From: Gloeophyllum trabeum ATCC 11539
Lineage: Eukaryota; Basidiomycota; Agaricomycetes; Gloeophyllales; Gloeophyllaceae
DNA length: 64,000 nt
Reading direction: 5' to 3'
Assembly (NCBI RefSeq): GCF_000344685.1
Contig: NW_006920410.1
Coordinates: 2,539,594-2,603,593, forward strand
Both the position numbers and the translations under genes were made by a program. Under the pieces are notes generated by a model. That model was not told where the DNA came from, did not search any database, and was given only the letters and a program-made list of their open reading frames with translations. Positions 34,617 to 47,072 of this stretch are shown one piece after another; within the stretch, counting starts at the first letter, position 1, and each line of letters opens with the position of its first letter.

Positions 34617-37600
34617 CTATGCACCAGTGGGAGACAGTCGTAATATCCGAAACGAACCAGTTCGTCTTTCACATAAATAAATCTCGTCGTCTTTCCGCCC
34701 TAGGAACAGGACCTCTTCCTGCAGCTGATTATCTTGAGCGGGGTCGGGCCCGAATGAGAAATCTGTCCGCCCGGGAGACTTGCCAGGGCCGGTACTGCCT
34801 TTCTTCATTCGTTGGCCCGCTTTGGAGCTGGCTGCTGCAGATAAAGAAGACGGAGATCCTGTCGGAGATATTGGCGTGCCAATTTTCCACACGAAAGGTG
34901 CACGTCGATTGATGACCGACAGGGACGGATTGAACTGAGGCAGAACTGTCCTCGATTCATCTGCAGGCTTGAGAAGGGCGTCTCCAAAGTCGACAGCTTC
35001 TAGACCACCTTGCCGCATGGCGACGAGGACTGCACGATCCTTGACATCGAATGCTTCAAGACGTTTCACATCCCCCATTCTTCCGGTCACGGAAGACGTA
35101 TCATCGTCATCATCCTGGGACCAAACAAATCGCGCCTTCAGGACGGATCTGCCCCGTGCGTCGACTATTGCGGTACTGTGGCCACCCCGTGAGGAATAAA
35201 ACAGCGCAGGCGGTCCAAAATGTTTTGGTTGGGCCAGAAGAGATATTGGGGGCAAGAGTGGTTTGGAGGGCTCATGCACCAGGGGCATAGCTTGAACGTT
35301 CATCGGGGGTGGAGTTGGGCGGAACGGATGGGTGGGGTCAACACTCTGCAGTCTCAGATCTCGCAGCAGAATGAACTCGGCGTCTTCTTCTCTCCTAACC
35401 GGCAAGTCAGGGGGCAACAGACCGTCTTTGTACCATGCCTGCATCAAGGATGCCTTCCAAGGACCTGGAGGAGACACGTCAGGGCCATCGAGGCAGAGAA
35501 CTCAAAAACGTACCATGAACTACGCCTTTGGGGTCTCTGTAGTACCACATTGACGGAGCGGTAGGAGCAGGAACGGGCAGACCAGGCGGAGAAAAGTTCA
35601 CTTGTGCCAGGTCTACTGTTGCACTACCATTTACCTCCGGTTCGTGCTCAGCGCGATACTGTAGGAAAGATGGGTACGTTGGCGGAATCATGTACTCATC
35701 TGCTATAGCCGCCAGTGGGAAATTCGGAGAGAAAGACAGTTGCTGGAAGGTAGTATACGGCCCCATGTGAGCTGTGGCTAGTGCCACTAACTCCTCAGTA
35801 GAAGTGGACGTGGTCGGGTTCGAAGTCTCTGCTGGCGTCTGAGAATCTTCAGGAGGTGGTGGTAGGCCGAATGGAGAATTCGCTGCTGAAGGAGCAGTAG
35901 AACCAGGGGTATCGCTCGCGACTGCAATGCCGGACGCTGGAACGGGTACACCTATGCTGACATTGACGTTGGTATCCTCTTCGGCTGCAGGAGCCGCGTC
36001 AGCATCAGCAGTCGCTGCTTCCTCAGGTCTGGTTTCCCGAGCTCTCCTCCTTGCAGCTCGGCGCTCCGCGCGACCAATGCGTACTTCTCTGACCCGTACT
36101 GTTGCAGGTTCTAAACCGAAGACATTCTGGGAGAAGACCAAGAACACTTCAACCAAATCATCTCCCTGCAGTTGCAATTCCAGAGATCGGGGAGAATCGG
36201 GGAGGATGAACGTGCGAGACAACCCAAGAGCTGTCCGATAAGTTCCAGCGAACAATTCCACCTTTTCCCCGTTGTCACCACAAAGGATGGCAAGGAAACT
36301 ACCTAGGTGATAAGCCATACTGCAAGGACGGAATATATGTCACTCACCTCTTCTTGGCCGTTTCCACCGCCTTTATTAACAATGCACCCTTTGTTCCAGG
36401 TAGCTTCACATACTCTAACTTGGGAGCGGGTGCGTGAGGTGCAGAATGTCCATTAGCCATCTTCCTCCCATCCTGATCGGCGCCCCGGACTGCCACAACC
36501 TGTGACGCGTCGTCTCGACGGGGGTGAAGAACGTCCTGGATCAACCGCGAAATGAATCGGGAAGAAGGACGATTAGTGGAGCTAGACTGAGCGGAAGCAT
36601 CTTCTGCTGTAGTGGGCAATGAGGCAGCACGGACGCTATTACCCGGGGAAGACGACGGTCGCGCAGAATTTGAGGCAGAGGCTGCATTGCCCTGCGACCG
36701 GAATGATTGTGAACGGACGAGTCGGCTCCGTCTGCGGTCAGCTACAGGAACCGTAGCAGCCGAACTGGTGGCAGTAGCTGGCACTTCCGTCTCAGGAACA
36801 GGCGGCGCCTGAGATGACGTCGGTGAACCACCGGGTACAAGGTCAAGCACTGACCATCGACGCCTTCGCCTCCGTTGCTCCTGGGTGTTAATGGTCGATC
36901 TGGTAGAGTGAGCCTCAGAGGTGCGTGGACTAGCTGGCTCATCGTCTCCGGTCGCAATGGGATGCGAAGCAGTAATAAGGATAGGTTGCTGTGGCCGACG
37001 GCTTCCAGCAGGTGGAAGATCTGGTATACGGCTTTCCAAAAGAGCCTCGGCAAGACTGATCTCCTCTCTGGGCGTTTCGTCTTCACCGCCGTCTCCATTG
37101 CCTTCACCATCTCCAGTTGGGGAAGCAGGCTCTGACATATCTTCTGTCATAGCAGCGGAATCTGGAGGCTCGCCATCAGAGGCCGCGGCAGCATTAGAGG
37201 AGGCAGAAACAGTGAGCGCCTGGCGAAGTGACATGAGCGTAGGGGTGGGAGACGGATGAGGAGGAGGTATGCCGGCACTTGTATGGGCTCGCATCGATGT
37301 TAGATCCAAGTTAGATGGTCGACTACGACGTTGAGTGGTAGCGGTCAACATTTGGGTACTCAACGCACGCCCCGGTGCCGGAGGTAACGGAGGTATATCT
37401 ACACGCGCCAGGCCATTCCCAGACGTAGATGCCGGCACAGGCGGGGCGGCACCAGCAGCCATAGCACTGGTCCGCTCGTCATACGCTTCACTGCCGCTTG
37501 CGCCGGCAGATACAAGGTTAATCGCTTCATCGTCACTAGAATGACGAGGATCACTCCAGTCTCCTTTCAAGTCCAATTCTTCTCGCCGAGTTTCAGTACT

Positions 37601-39145
37601 GGCGTTGCGCCTGTCCAAAGGCCCACTTAGGACGTCAGTGACAGACGAGCGGCGAGCCCGAGCTTGATCCAGAGGCACTGGAGTTGCTGACTCTCGGCGA
37701 GTACGGTCAACCACCGAGCTGCTGTATGACGGTGGAGGACCAGGCGGTACCGGAGGAGCAACCTGAGTTAACGGCTTTACCTGAGGACTCGACTTCCTCT
37801 TCTTCAGCTGCGACCGTGCAGAAGAAGCCTGCGAAGGCACAGGCGCAGAAGAAGCCGACGCCGATGATGCTTTACGCGGAGGCTTCTCCGGTGGCGCAGG
37901 TGCCCCAGAAGACGATATCGACAGCTTGGACTTGGAATGCTTATCTGTCAATGCCCGCTTGTCAGAGTCCTTGCCTGATGACGAAGGAGGGTTTCGTTTC
38001 GAATCTTCCCGCCGCTTGCGTTCGGCCTCTCTGCGGACTTCGACCTCGATGCGCCATTCTACGGCCTTCTTCACCTCTTCGAGCGCATATACCCGGACAC
38101 CGTCTCGCCGTCCAGCTATCGCTACCAGTACGCCGCGGTGCTCCATGACTACGACGCTTTTGAAGCTGACTCGGCGTACCAAAGCGTACGGCTGGGGCGC
38201 AGGCGGTGCAACTAGGGGAACGACGTCGAGCCCTTGGGCATGGCATAACAACAGATAGTGGGGAGCCAAGAAAGCACCACTTGAGGGTGGTGTAGTGAAA
38301 TGGGAAGGAGAGAGAATGGACGTTATGGACGACAGAGAGAGTCCGAGTTCCTGCAGACTGGGGGGTGGCAGAGACGGCGGTGGAGTAGATGGTCGTACAG
38401 GTGAAGAGGATCTAGTATTAGTTTCCGACTTTTGCCGCGTAGGAGTCGGTGAAGGTTCTGCTTCCTCTTGGGTACCTTGTCGAATAGACGAACTAGCCAT
38501 CGGGTCGCGCCTGTGCATCAGGTTCGAGAAGAAACCAGATATACGGTTGGAGGCGCGAGTCTGCTCTCAGGAAGAAGACGTTAAATGGTGAGCTACGCAA
38601 AGACAAAGGACACGTTCACGTACGTCGACGGTCGACCGATGTCGATTGCGTCTCTCCTGTGCAGTGCTGGGGCGCTGCGAGTTCGGCGATGGGCTAGGGG
38701 ACAGCATGGGGTCTGCAGGTCCGTTTGGAAAGGTCGAGTTAGAGGCATGCGCAGTGCTCGGTCGCGTCGGAGACTGTGGACTGGTGACCTGCACCAAGGG
38801 CAAGCTGCGAGTGCTGGCAGCGTCCGAGGCAGCCTCGGGACCGGTGCTAGTGGGCGTCGTTGCCTCAATATTGGAGTTTACGACCGGCGCAGCAGCGTCC
38901 TTGGGCTCTCCGGAAATTTTGGGTCCGCGTACGGTCAAATCATCCTGACTTTGTCCTGCCAGTTCCTGCATCTGCCGCCTCCGGGCCACTGCGACCATAG
39001 ACTGATCGTCAGTGTTGACGGTATCGCGCACGCTCCATTGATCGTCATTGTCATCCGCGCTAAGGCCGGGGACCGAGTCGCCGTGGGTATAGGTGTGAGG
39101 GTCGAGGAAGGATGTTTGCGAACTGGACGGCCCGAGCTGCGACAT
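34617..39145 (-). CDS. Large CNH (citron-homology) protein with an embedded GYF domain
   Basis: Exons 38624-39145, 36348-38563, 35514-36298 and 34617-35464 encode 1456 residues. The first 170 residues are disordered, followed by NRISGFFSNLMHRRD. CNH-like blades appear as YLLLCHAQGLDVV, SVVVMEHRGVLVAIAGRRDG and VRVYALEEVKKAVEWRI (about residues 275-350). After a Ser/Pro-rich insertion of roughly 500 residues they resume as LPGTKGALLIKAVE, FLAILCGDNGEKVELFAG and FILPDSPRSLELQLQGDD (about 890-960). A GYF domain follows (WYYRDPKGVVHGPW, about 1165-1210), which binds proline-rich peptides, and then a last CNH-like part with FYSSRGGHSTAIVDARG and AVLVAMRQGGLEAVD. CNH domains typically bind Rho-family GTPases. 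Function is inferred as a signalling scaffold. Confidence 0.82.
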
Positions 39146-39695
39146 AATGCGAGGAGCGTCGAGCGACGCTCACGCCGTCTTGTAACGTGAAAGGAGAGAA
39201 ATACAGCCGGGGATTCCTAACGACAGCGACCTCAGTGCGCGTACTCTTGAAAGGGGAGGGACCTGAGAGCGCCTGTCGCCTTGTCGGAGGCTGAGCGAGT
39301 CGATTCCACCGTCACGGCTGCATGCTCAGCAGAGGATGGTCAGCTCTCCCACGCCACAGCTGCTCGACTCTGCACATCTCTATCACTGCGGTACTTTCTT
39401 AGACGTGCTTCTGCAAGGTCATCAATGTTGATTGCTTCTTAATGAAGCCAACTGCTAGTTGTAGTAATGGCACCATCTCAACTATCCTACGCGATGATGC
39501 CCCACTCACCCTGTGCAGCTTGGGCAACCCTCGTCAGCCACCGAAAGCACGGACTTCGCTCACTAAGAATGGGACCGGAATAAATAACCTGAGAATATGC
39601 TACTCAGAGGTATACAGTCGACAGCACATCGGTGTCGATGAGCCCGTGAACGGAACCTCCATCGCCGATCTGCCCGATGTAAGTGGGGGACACGA
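39146..39695. other. Intergenic, no gene seen
   Basis: 550 bp between the CNH/GYF start codon and the Ccl1 stop codon, both on the minus strand. It contains promoter sequence of the former and the 3' end of the latter. Nothing else was recognised. Confidence 0.5.
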
Positions 39696-40948
39696 TCAAT
39701 CATCGTCCTCCAAGGCTTCATTCACAGCCTCGTCCAGCTTTTTCTCGTCCGCGATGTGTTCCCCAAAGGGGTCGTTCTCCTCCATAGCCTTCCGAATCTC
39801 CTCGGCCTTTTTCGCCCTCTTCTCAGCAGCGGTCTTCTCTTCTTGAGCCTTGCGAGCCAGATAGGCTTTGCTGCCTATAACCTTCTCCGGGTTCTTGCAT
39901 AGCTTAAGCCTCCTGTCCACATCTCGGACGGCCTCCACGTCTGGCGGATGACTGTCCTGCAGGATCATCTGTTTGAGAGGTTCAATTACTTGCAAGACAT
40001 TACTAGAGTCCTTCGAGTGAGCCCATAGGGAAGCGAGATTGGGCGACGCCAAAGAGAATGCAGCCAGCGCAATTTGGGACGGCGTATATATTAGTTCAGC
40101 GTCCGTAAGTCGTGACGCTCGGACATGGGTCTTGGCCGTTTTGTAGACCTCTTCGATATCCTCTTTCGGGTGATCCGGGAGACTCTGTATGATATTGGTA
40201 TCAGCCAAGCTTCAACAGGCAAACATGTCTCCGGGCATACCTGTATGTCCAGCCATACACCCCAGAGTGCTCTGTGTGGATGCCAGACGGTGAACTCAAA
40301 GCCAAGGCTTTGCGCGACTAGAAATTCCAGGTCCAATATATCGGAAGGAGATGTTTTGGGTATCCGAGAAACGTAGGCGTCTATTGGAATCGGCTGGTTT
40401 GCCGTCTTTGTAGCAAGGAAGAGTGCAGTCAACCTACGGTCGACCATGAGTACGACATGCCCTCTAGGCTTCCAAGACTGCTCACATGACGTTCTTAGGG
40501 TGCCAGTCCATCACGGTATTTTTCAGGTAGAACCTTTTGAGATAGCTGACTGCTGTTGCTTCGACCTCCTCTGGGAATCCGCAAGCGCCACATAGTTGGG
40601 GTATCTTGGACGCATAGAACTTGACAAGGAGACGTTCTTCATCTGCGTTCAGGAAGGAGACATCTGAGGAAGATCCCGGCTGGGAATGGGTTTAGCTGAA
40701 CTCCATTTCAAACGAGGACCGAGAATACTGACCGAATCAGCTTCGAAGGTATCGCGTATAGCTGCCACTGCAGCTTCATTGAGGGAAGTGCGTATGCTGG
40801 ACAACTGCTGCTTGGAGAATCTCCAGTTCTTGTACTGTGTGCTTGCCTCATACAGAGTTCTCTGTCTTTTCCTAGGCGGCTCAGGCTCGGGTGTCACGCT
40901 GGACGCGACTTCTGTAGGCACAGGCATCTGGCGTCGGAGGGGTGTCAT
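39696..40948 (-). CDS. CCL1: Cyclin H/Ccl1, regulatory subunit of TFIIH kinase
   Basis: Cyclin partner of Cdk7/Kin28 in the CAK module of TFIIH, which phosphorylates the RNA polymerase II C-terminal domain and activates cell-cycle CDKs. Exons 40733-40948, 40486-40679, 40241-40433 and 39696-40184 encode 363 residues. Cyclin-H features are YEASTQYKNWRFSKQQL at the N-terminus, the cyclin-box strings EERLLVKFYASKIPQLC, ATAVSYLKRFYLKNTVMDWH, LTALFLATKT and LEFLVAQSLGFEFTVWHPHR, and the C-terminal IYTPSQIALAAFSLAS. The protein ends in a Lys/Glu-rich coiled-coil-like helix and an acidic tail EALEDDD. It shares a 194-bp divergent promoter with the GPI-protein gene. Confidence 0.93.
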
Positions 40949-41142
40949 CGTGGGAACCCCGCGTCGTCCGGTAACTGCGAGTGCATCGCCACCGAGATGC
41001 GATCGAGATCATCGGTCAAGATGGTCTCCAGCACTGGCCGCGACGGCCACGCTAGCGACAAGGCCTGCGCCGACAATGAATTAATTCTTTTCTTGCATGA
41101 CGCCGCGCATCTGTTCTGCCTGGTAGCACTCCCGCGTCAATT

Positions 41143-42301
41143 ATGCCCTGGGTGCTGGTTCGCCCTGTCCTCTGGCGCCATTCTGCTTATGTTCACGCTT
41201 TCTTTCTCTTGTTTCTTTTCCTGCTCGCGGAAACCGTCCATGCACAGACTTCCGTGAACGGACAAGTCTTCACCAGTGGTCTGGCTATTCTGGATGCCCC
41301 TGCCCCCCAGAGGTGACTAAGCCCGCTAACTAAGAAACAGAACCCGCGTGCTTACCCCTCACAGCGTCCAGCATGCAGGCAGCAACATGCCCATAGCCAT
41401 CGACGTACGCACCTATTATTCACAGTCGTTCGCACTTTGCTGAACACATCCCGCTTAGGTATCCGGCGACGGAAAGCTGTCGCAGACCGCTACAATCCCC
41501 GGCTCAGGATTACCCACTCGCTACGACTCCCTGGAGCTCTACCTCGTCTCGTCCCAGACCAGCATGAACCTGACCGTGTCTGAAGGAACAGGTCTTCTGA
41601 CGCAGGAGAGCGGAAGCACCGTGAAGCATCTCAACTGGCCGATACCCAAGTGCCTCCCTGCTGGCCAGTATAACGTGCGCACGAAAATCCTCTGCCTCGG
41701 AAAGAGGTTTGTTCAATAACCTCCTTCTACAGCTCACTCTGTACGAGACGTCCCATGTGAACAACCAAGGGTTCTTCTCAATCACCCCGATCCCCGTCAC
41801 GATACAAAACCCCGCCCCCTCGGGTCTTTGCACGGACGGGTCGAACGAGTTCCTCGGCCAGCCACAAACGTCCTCTCCCCCGCCGCAGAATCCCTTCCTG
41901 CCCTTCCCGGGAGGGCCCATCACGATTACCCTTGGGCCCTCCGGGGTGATCTTCCCCTCCCAGTCGACCGTCACGCAAACCGTCACTGCGCCTCCGTCCA
42001 CCGTGACGGTTGTGGCCGTATCGGTCGGGACGACCACCTTCACGAGCGTTCTGCCCGGGACAACGCAAATTATCACCAGCGTGTACGTGGAACATACCTT
42101 TCTTTCCCATCCTATGTTTCTTGGCTGACAGTAACTAGTATCCGGTCGACGGAGACTACCACAGCACTCATGGCCTCCGGCTCCATCGACACGTCCGGCT
42201 TCTTCCCCGTGAACGGTGCTCCGAGCGCGAGAGCGAGCAGCTCGACCGTCCCGGTAATAGTATGCTCGCTCGCTAGTCTGCTGCTATATACCATTGTATA
42301 G
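41143..42301 (+). CDS. GPI-anchored Ser/Thr-rich cell-surface protein
   Basis: Exons 41143-41312, 41365-41404, 41459-41674, 41733-42082 and 42139-42301 encode 312 residues. An N-terminal signal sequence (around HAFFLLFLFLLAETVHA) is followed by an Ig-like beta domain of the Ser-Thr-rich GPI-anchored (Kre9/Knh-type) kind, with DSLELYLVSSQTSMNLTVS, WPIPKCLPAGQYN and LTLYETSHVNNQGFFSI. Then come a Pro-rich patch (PPPQNPFLPFPGG), a Thr/Val-rich stretch and a hydrophobic C-terminus (VPVIVCSLASLLLYTIV) behind small residues suited to GPI attachment. It probably sits on the outer plasma membrane or cell wall. No catalytic motif is visible. Confidence 0.85.
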
Positions 42302-42490
42302 CCGACTGTTTTTCGTGGACTTTATATACTATCTTGGCGGATGTATCGTTATTCGGACCATTTTTATTCGTTTCGTATTAATACGCATGTTATCTGGGGT
42401 TATAGCATAGGGCAGACTCATCCCATTCATAGTGGGCAACTTCACGAGCCAGGTGCAACATCGCTTGGGATACATATAGGATGCAGGGTG

Positions 42491-45400
42491 TTACCACTTC
42501 GGTAGAAGATCAATTGTCTCGACATCCCCGGCTTCTGAAGCGTCGACGCGCTATATCAGATGGGAGGGTGGCTAGGGGGTAGTGTAACGTACAGATCTCG
42601 AGCCCTCTTCCGGCCGAACGCGTTCCACAATTGCCTTCATCTTTGGATGAAAGAGCATAAAAGAGCCCAGGGCTATTCTGGCAAACAGTCGCTTACCTTC
42701 TCCAACAGCGCCGGTCCGATGATTTTCAGTCTGGTCTGGAGGATGGATCTGTACCCTAGGTTGACGCTGGCGTTCTCTAGCGAGAGCGCGCGTAGTTCCG
42801 AGCAGAGATTGAGATTCCAGGGAGAAGCTAGCATAAGTCGCGCTTCCGGAAAATAGTCAGGAATGTGAGATGCTCGAGGAGCGCGTTCGTAAGGAGAGAC
42901 TCACCAATGTCAGAAGTCGTACGGTCAAGCAAGTCCATGAGAAGATACGCGAAGCAAGGACCGACCAGCAAAGCGAGCGGCACATCGTCGCCAAGGAATT
43001 CATCCATCAAAATGGCAAGTAGAGCGTCCCTCGCGTAGTCCCAGATTTCAACCACGGTGAGGTTATCTAGAGCATTGAGTTTCACGCTGGCTGAAAGAAA
43101 AGTACAAGCTGCAGCTGCAGAGACTCATTAGCAAGAGAAGGACCCGGGAAACTTCTAACTGACAAGCCAACAGGAGGTTCCCCCGGCTTACGCTGAAGAC
43201 CAGGGCGCGCAACCTTTCGCCCTCCCAGACGTTGGGGAGGTCCTCGAACTCAGACCCAGCATTGGACTCCCGCAAGGCAGATAGGACAAGGAGAAGAGAC
43301 GGCAGGTAGGCCAGAGAGGCGACATTTGGCGCATTAGTAGACAGCGGGTGTTCAGTGACAGCAACGAGCCAGGATGAGACGGCTTGACGGCCGAACGACT
43401 GGACATCCAGAGATCGCAGGAGAACAGCCAGAAAGTTCAGAGTTAGATTGATCCTCTGGCATAGATCTTTAGCATTTTCATCCAGCAGATCCCCGTGCTC
43501 GAGGAGACTACTTTAAAAGACTAGAAGTCAGACACTTCCGATCAATCACGAGGGGTTCTTACCGCCTTTGCGTAGTGATTACTGGATAGAAAGTGAGTGT
43601 GAGACAATACGGGGATATTGGTAAATACCGCAGTCAAATCTCAGGTTGAAGTCAAAGAGGGCACCAACGTGGACGTTCTTGAACGCGAGATCTAGAATCT
43701 TGGGCTCCAACATACCGAGGGCTTCCACCATGAATGCCCTGGCTAGGACAGGATATCAGACGCAAGTAGGTATCGGCATCGAAACAAATGAACCATGAAT
43801 TTCTCGAGAGGTGTCCGGAAGCAGGACAAACAAGCTAAGAAAGGATACCCCTAGGTCAACGAAGGGCAGGGCACACGGGTCCTCTTGCGAATGTAGAAGT
43901 AACGTAGCGGCCCATGCTGATTTCGTAATGACGTCCAACGCAGGTAAATCCACGGCGCATGGGGATGACGATGAGGATAGCTGCCTGATGGCTTGCTGCG
44001 ATATCCGCTGAAAATAAGATTATGTGAATTACCTCTACGTCAAGCAGCACAGAAGTTATACCAATAAAGCCCCACAAGCTGCGGCAGGATACTCCATGAA
44101 CGACGAATGGATTACAGAGTTCGAGATGTCGGCATTTTGCTCCCTATCGTCTTCTCCGGTGCTGGTCGGACCCACATGTTGTAACCACACAGACGTCTAG
44201 AGAGGATTAGGATATTCTGAGTTCATTCTTTAGTGCACATACCAGATAAGTAACGACTTCGGAGGCCATAAGTCTTGGATCATCCCAGACGAGCCAGGAG
44301 AACATTACTGTTCTGCCCCATCTTATCAGTATAGTTTGAGCAGAATCTAGTACACCACGAGGTAAAATGCTTGAGGGGGATTTGCAACGATAGATAATGG
44401 ACTGTATCAGGCGGACGATATTGCTGAGAGTGTGAGGTATAAATGGACTGCTAACGCTGTCGCGTTCAGCCTGTCTCTGCCGCAGATGGACGGTCTAGGA
44501 ATAACATATCTTTCTCTTCAGCTCAACTACGGGCGATTCAGACTTACAGTAAACAACGAGATGACCATAGCAACAGTCATGACATGGCGGCCTGAGGAGC
44601 CAGAATGTGGCATCTGCTTGCCGGTAGTGCCAGGCGCCGAAGCTAGTCGATTGATACATGATCCCAGAGCTCTCAGGATGTCAGGATAAGCGGAGCTGAA
44701 GTAAAGGACGGTCCGTGAGACGAGATTGACAGGAAGGATAGAAGGCAGACTCACGCCCGAGGTAGGTCAGAACTGAGCTGAGGCGCTAGTACGTTCAGCC
44801 CGAACGTAAGTTGTATCGCAAGTCTAATGGCAGCTGAAGAAGCGTCTTCTGATGCCATAAGGTGTACTACATCAGACCAACTTTCTGGGTCTCGTTACGG
44901 GTGAGGGCTATGAAGTATATGGGGTAGATATACCTGGTAATTGGGTCGCAGCCCGAAGGCAATCATCGGTGTATTGTTTCCTAAGGGAATCCGGCATGTT
45001 TGGAAGATCGTCTAGGGCAGCCGTCCCGGCCGTCAGGACGCATATACATTCCCCGAGCTTAGATAGTATCACGTCCACCCAGCACACAACGACTGGTGTG
45101 TGTATGCCTGATCGGCATTCACGACTGGCAAGCTTATAGAAGACTTTCCTGTATGCGAAAAGAAGCCGCATAAAGTCTTCTTGCACTGACGAAACACAAT
45201 GAAATACTCAGCAGACTCCGAAAGCTACGGTGACATACAGATGGACACAATCACCGCGGCGACCCCATGTCGATACTCATCTGGGGCTGAACCGGCAAGT
45301 AAAATGATTTCCAGCGACGTCAAGATTGTGTTGGAGGCCTCTGAAATTACGTCGTGAAGAGCAATATTCTGCAGCCATAGCACGAGAAGACAAGGGTCAG

Positions 45401-45633
45401 GACTCGGTCACAAAGTAGTCAGAGATTTCAGGTACGTGTTCAACAGCATCCAAGACCAGAGACGATAGGCACCGGATAGCTCCTTGGACTTTCTCCAGAG
45501 TGCACTCCGTCGGCACGGTCTCGCAGCCTTGGGCGTCGGCGGGATAAGCAGACATGCGTGCAAAATCGCAGGCATCCATTGTATACGCGACCGGAACGTC
45601 GGCCTCAGAGTCGGTGTCACTTTGAGAAGACAT
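42491..45633 (-). CDS. Unknown 795-residue all-helical protein with MCB-type promoter
   Basis: Fifteen phase-consistent exons: 45412-45633, 45239-45368, 44934-45185, 44755-44884, 44548-44695, 44243-44494, 44062-44196, 43794-44007, 43629-43742, 43563-43581, 43164-43510, 42905-43090, 42697-42827, 42593-42640 and 42491-42550. The product is Leu/Ala-rich and looks like an armadillo/HEAT-type solenoid throughout; examples are QEDFMRLLFAYRKVFYKL, WVDVILSKLGECICVL, DQSAQ-free stretches such as RLIQSIIYRC, and LNLCSELRALSLENASVN near the end. There is an acidic N-terminus (SSQSDTDSEADVP) and no signal peptide. I do not recognise the family. Two ACGCGT boxes just upstream suggest G1/S expression, which would suit a role in DNA replication or repair; that is inference. 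Exon 10 is 19 nt and exon 11's acceptor is the least certain. Confidence 0.78.
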
Positions 45634-45694
45634 GAGGGGTTGAAGTCGAGGAAAGTCAATGGAGGGGGCAACGACGGATGCGTGACTGAACGGT

Positions 45695-45711
45695 ACGCGT
45701 GCAAGACGCGT
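45695..45711. promoter_or_regulatory. Two MCB (MluI cell-cycle box) elements
   Basis: Two ACGCGT hexamers at 45695-45700 and 45706-45711, 62 and 73 bp upstream of the unknown helical-protein start codon. MCB is the binding site of the Mbp1/Swi6-type MBF factor in fungi, which drives G1/S genes. ACGCGT is palindromic, so strand cannot be assigned. Confidence 0.6.
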
Positions 45712-45940
45712 CGCGTCTCACGATCGGGGTTCTTTCGCACGCCCGGATCCCGGGCCGCATGCCACAATATCGGTTGTGTACAATGGAGTATGATTGCCTA
45801 AGAGGCTACGAGCGAAGTGTACTGTAGGTATACACAGTCAACCATTTGCACAACTCTCAGAGGGGTTATGGAGTCATTGCAGGTACTGATAGGTAACACA
45901 CTGGCTAGGGGACATCACTGTACTTTCTAAGCCATTCACG

Positions 45941-46899
45941 TTACTGTAGACCACGGATGTTATTTAGGAAGTCTGCAACTGCAGTCTTGCACTCCAATGG
46001 TTCCTGGCTCCTGGAAAAGACCCCTTCAAAAGCATGTCCTGATTCTTCGGTCTGCAAGAAACACCAGATTCAGTGAGACGCCTAGGACACACGCCAGCTA
46101 CGCACCTCTCCCTCACAGTACTCCAGGTCTTCCCAGGTTTCTTCCTCCTCAGCTCTTATCATGAGAAGCATTTCTCGTCTAACTGCAGAGAGACCACCTT
46201 GAATAGCTTGTCCACCTTCCTTGTCCGATCGACGAGCAGCGACCTGTACTTCACGAGCTTCTCCCGGAGTGGGTTTCTTCTCCTTCTTCACTACAGGTGG
46301 CGGAGCTTCTTCATCCGGGTCAGGTGGTGGCCCATCGTCAGAATCTGAATCGTCGCCTGCACGAGAACGCTTGTTTCGACGGGACAGGACATCCATGTAC
46401 GTCAGGGTAGGTCTCAACTGGTATGACTCGCTGATCGGATGTAGATGCAGTCGCCCTGCTAAATTTGAGCATATGAAGCATGCGGTGGGACTGACTACTC
46501 ACCATCACGAACCACGCCCAGCATATATGCGCCCTTTTGAGGTATTCGTTCGCTCTGGATGCGGACCTCACTGAGCCTCGGCTCTTCCCCTTCTTTTAAC
46601 TTAGTCTTCTGTGATTCTTGATTTTTCTCTTTATCATCCTCCACCCTTGCTACACCCAGCTCCCTCGCTCTTTCGTTATTCCAAACCTGCTGCCGAGTAT
46701 CGACAGGGACATGGACCTCAAGTCTCTTGACTTTGGGTTTTATCCGGGCAGCGATTCGTTTACCCGCCGCCCGCGCCGACGGTGGAGCCTGAAGTGGGCG
46801 CGTCAATAGCGGGAATTGGTGTATATGGACGTTGGGAGCTAGCGCATTCGACAGATGGATGGGTAGAACAGTCACTAGCCGGTCCTCTTCCGCGTTCAT
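45941..46899 (-). CDS. RPC37: RNA polymerase III subunit RPC5/Rpc37
   Basis: Subunit of the Rpc37/Rpc53 (TFIIF-like) heterodimer of Pol III, involved in initiation and termination of tRNA and 5S transcription in the nucleus. Exons 46503-46899, 46106-46458 and 45941-46051 encode 286 residues. The Sin/RPC5 domain shows RLVTVLPIHLSNALAP, HIHQFPLLTRPLQAPPSA, IKPKVKRLEVHVPVDTR, GAYMLGVVRDA and RLHLHPISESYQLRPTL, followed by the acidic SDSDDGPPPDPDEEAPPP. The first ATG in frame gives MNAEEDRLV; a further upstream exon is not excluded. It lies between the unknown helical gene and the second seven-span gene, all on the minus strand. Confidence 0.9.
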
Positions 46900-47072
46900 C
46901 TTCAAGCTTCAAGATCCAACACCGTGGGAATCTATATGAGGAAGCAATGTACCGAAATTTGCCACCTGCACCCGATCCTACAGTAAGCCTAAGTTTGCAT
47001 TAGGATATACATTCATTATACAAGATACCAACTTGTTTTTACTCTAGCATCGTCACAACAGCTTAACGGTAT

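Noticed and set aside
36612..37544. Several plus-strand open frames of 65-120 codons
   Set aside because: They are antisense shadows of the Ser/Pro-rich part of the CNH/GYF protein, where biased codons suppress stops on the other strand.
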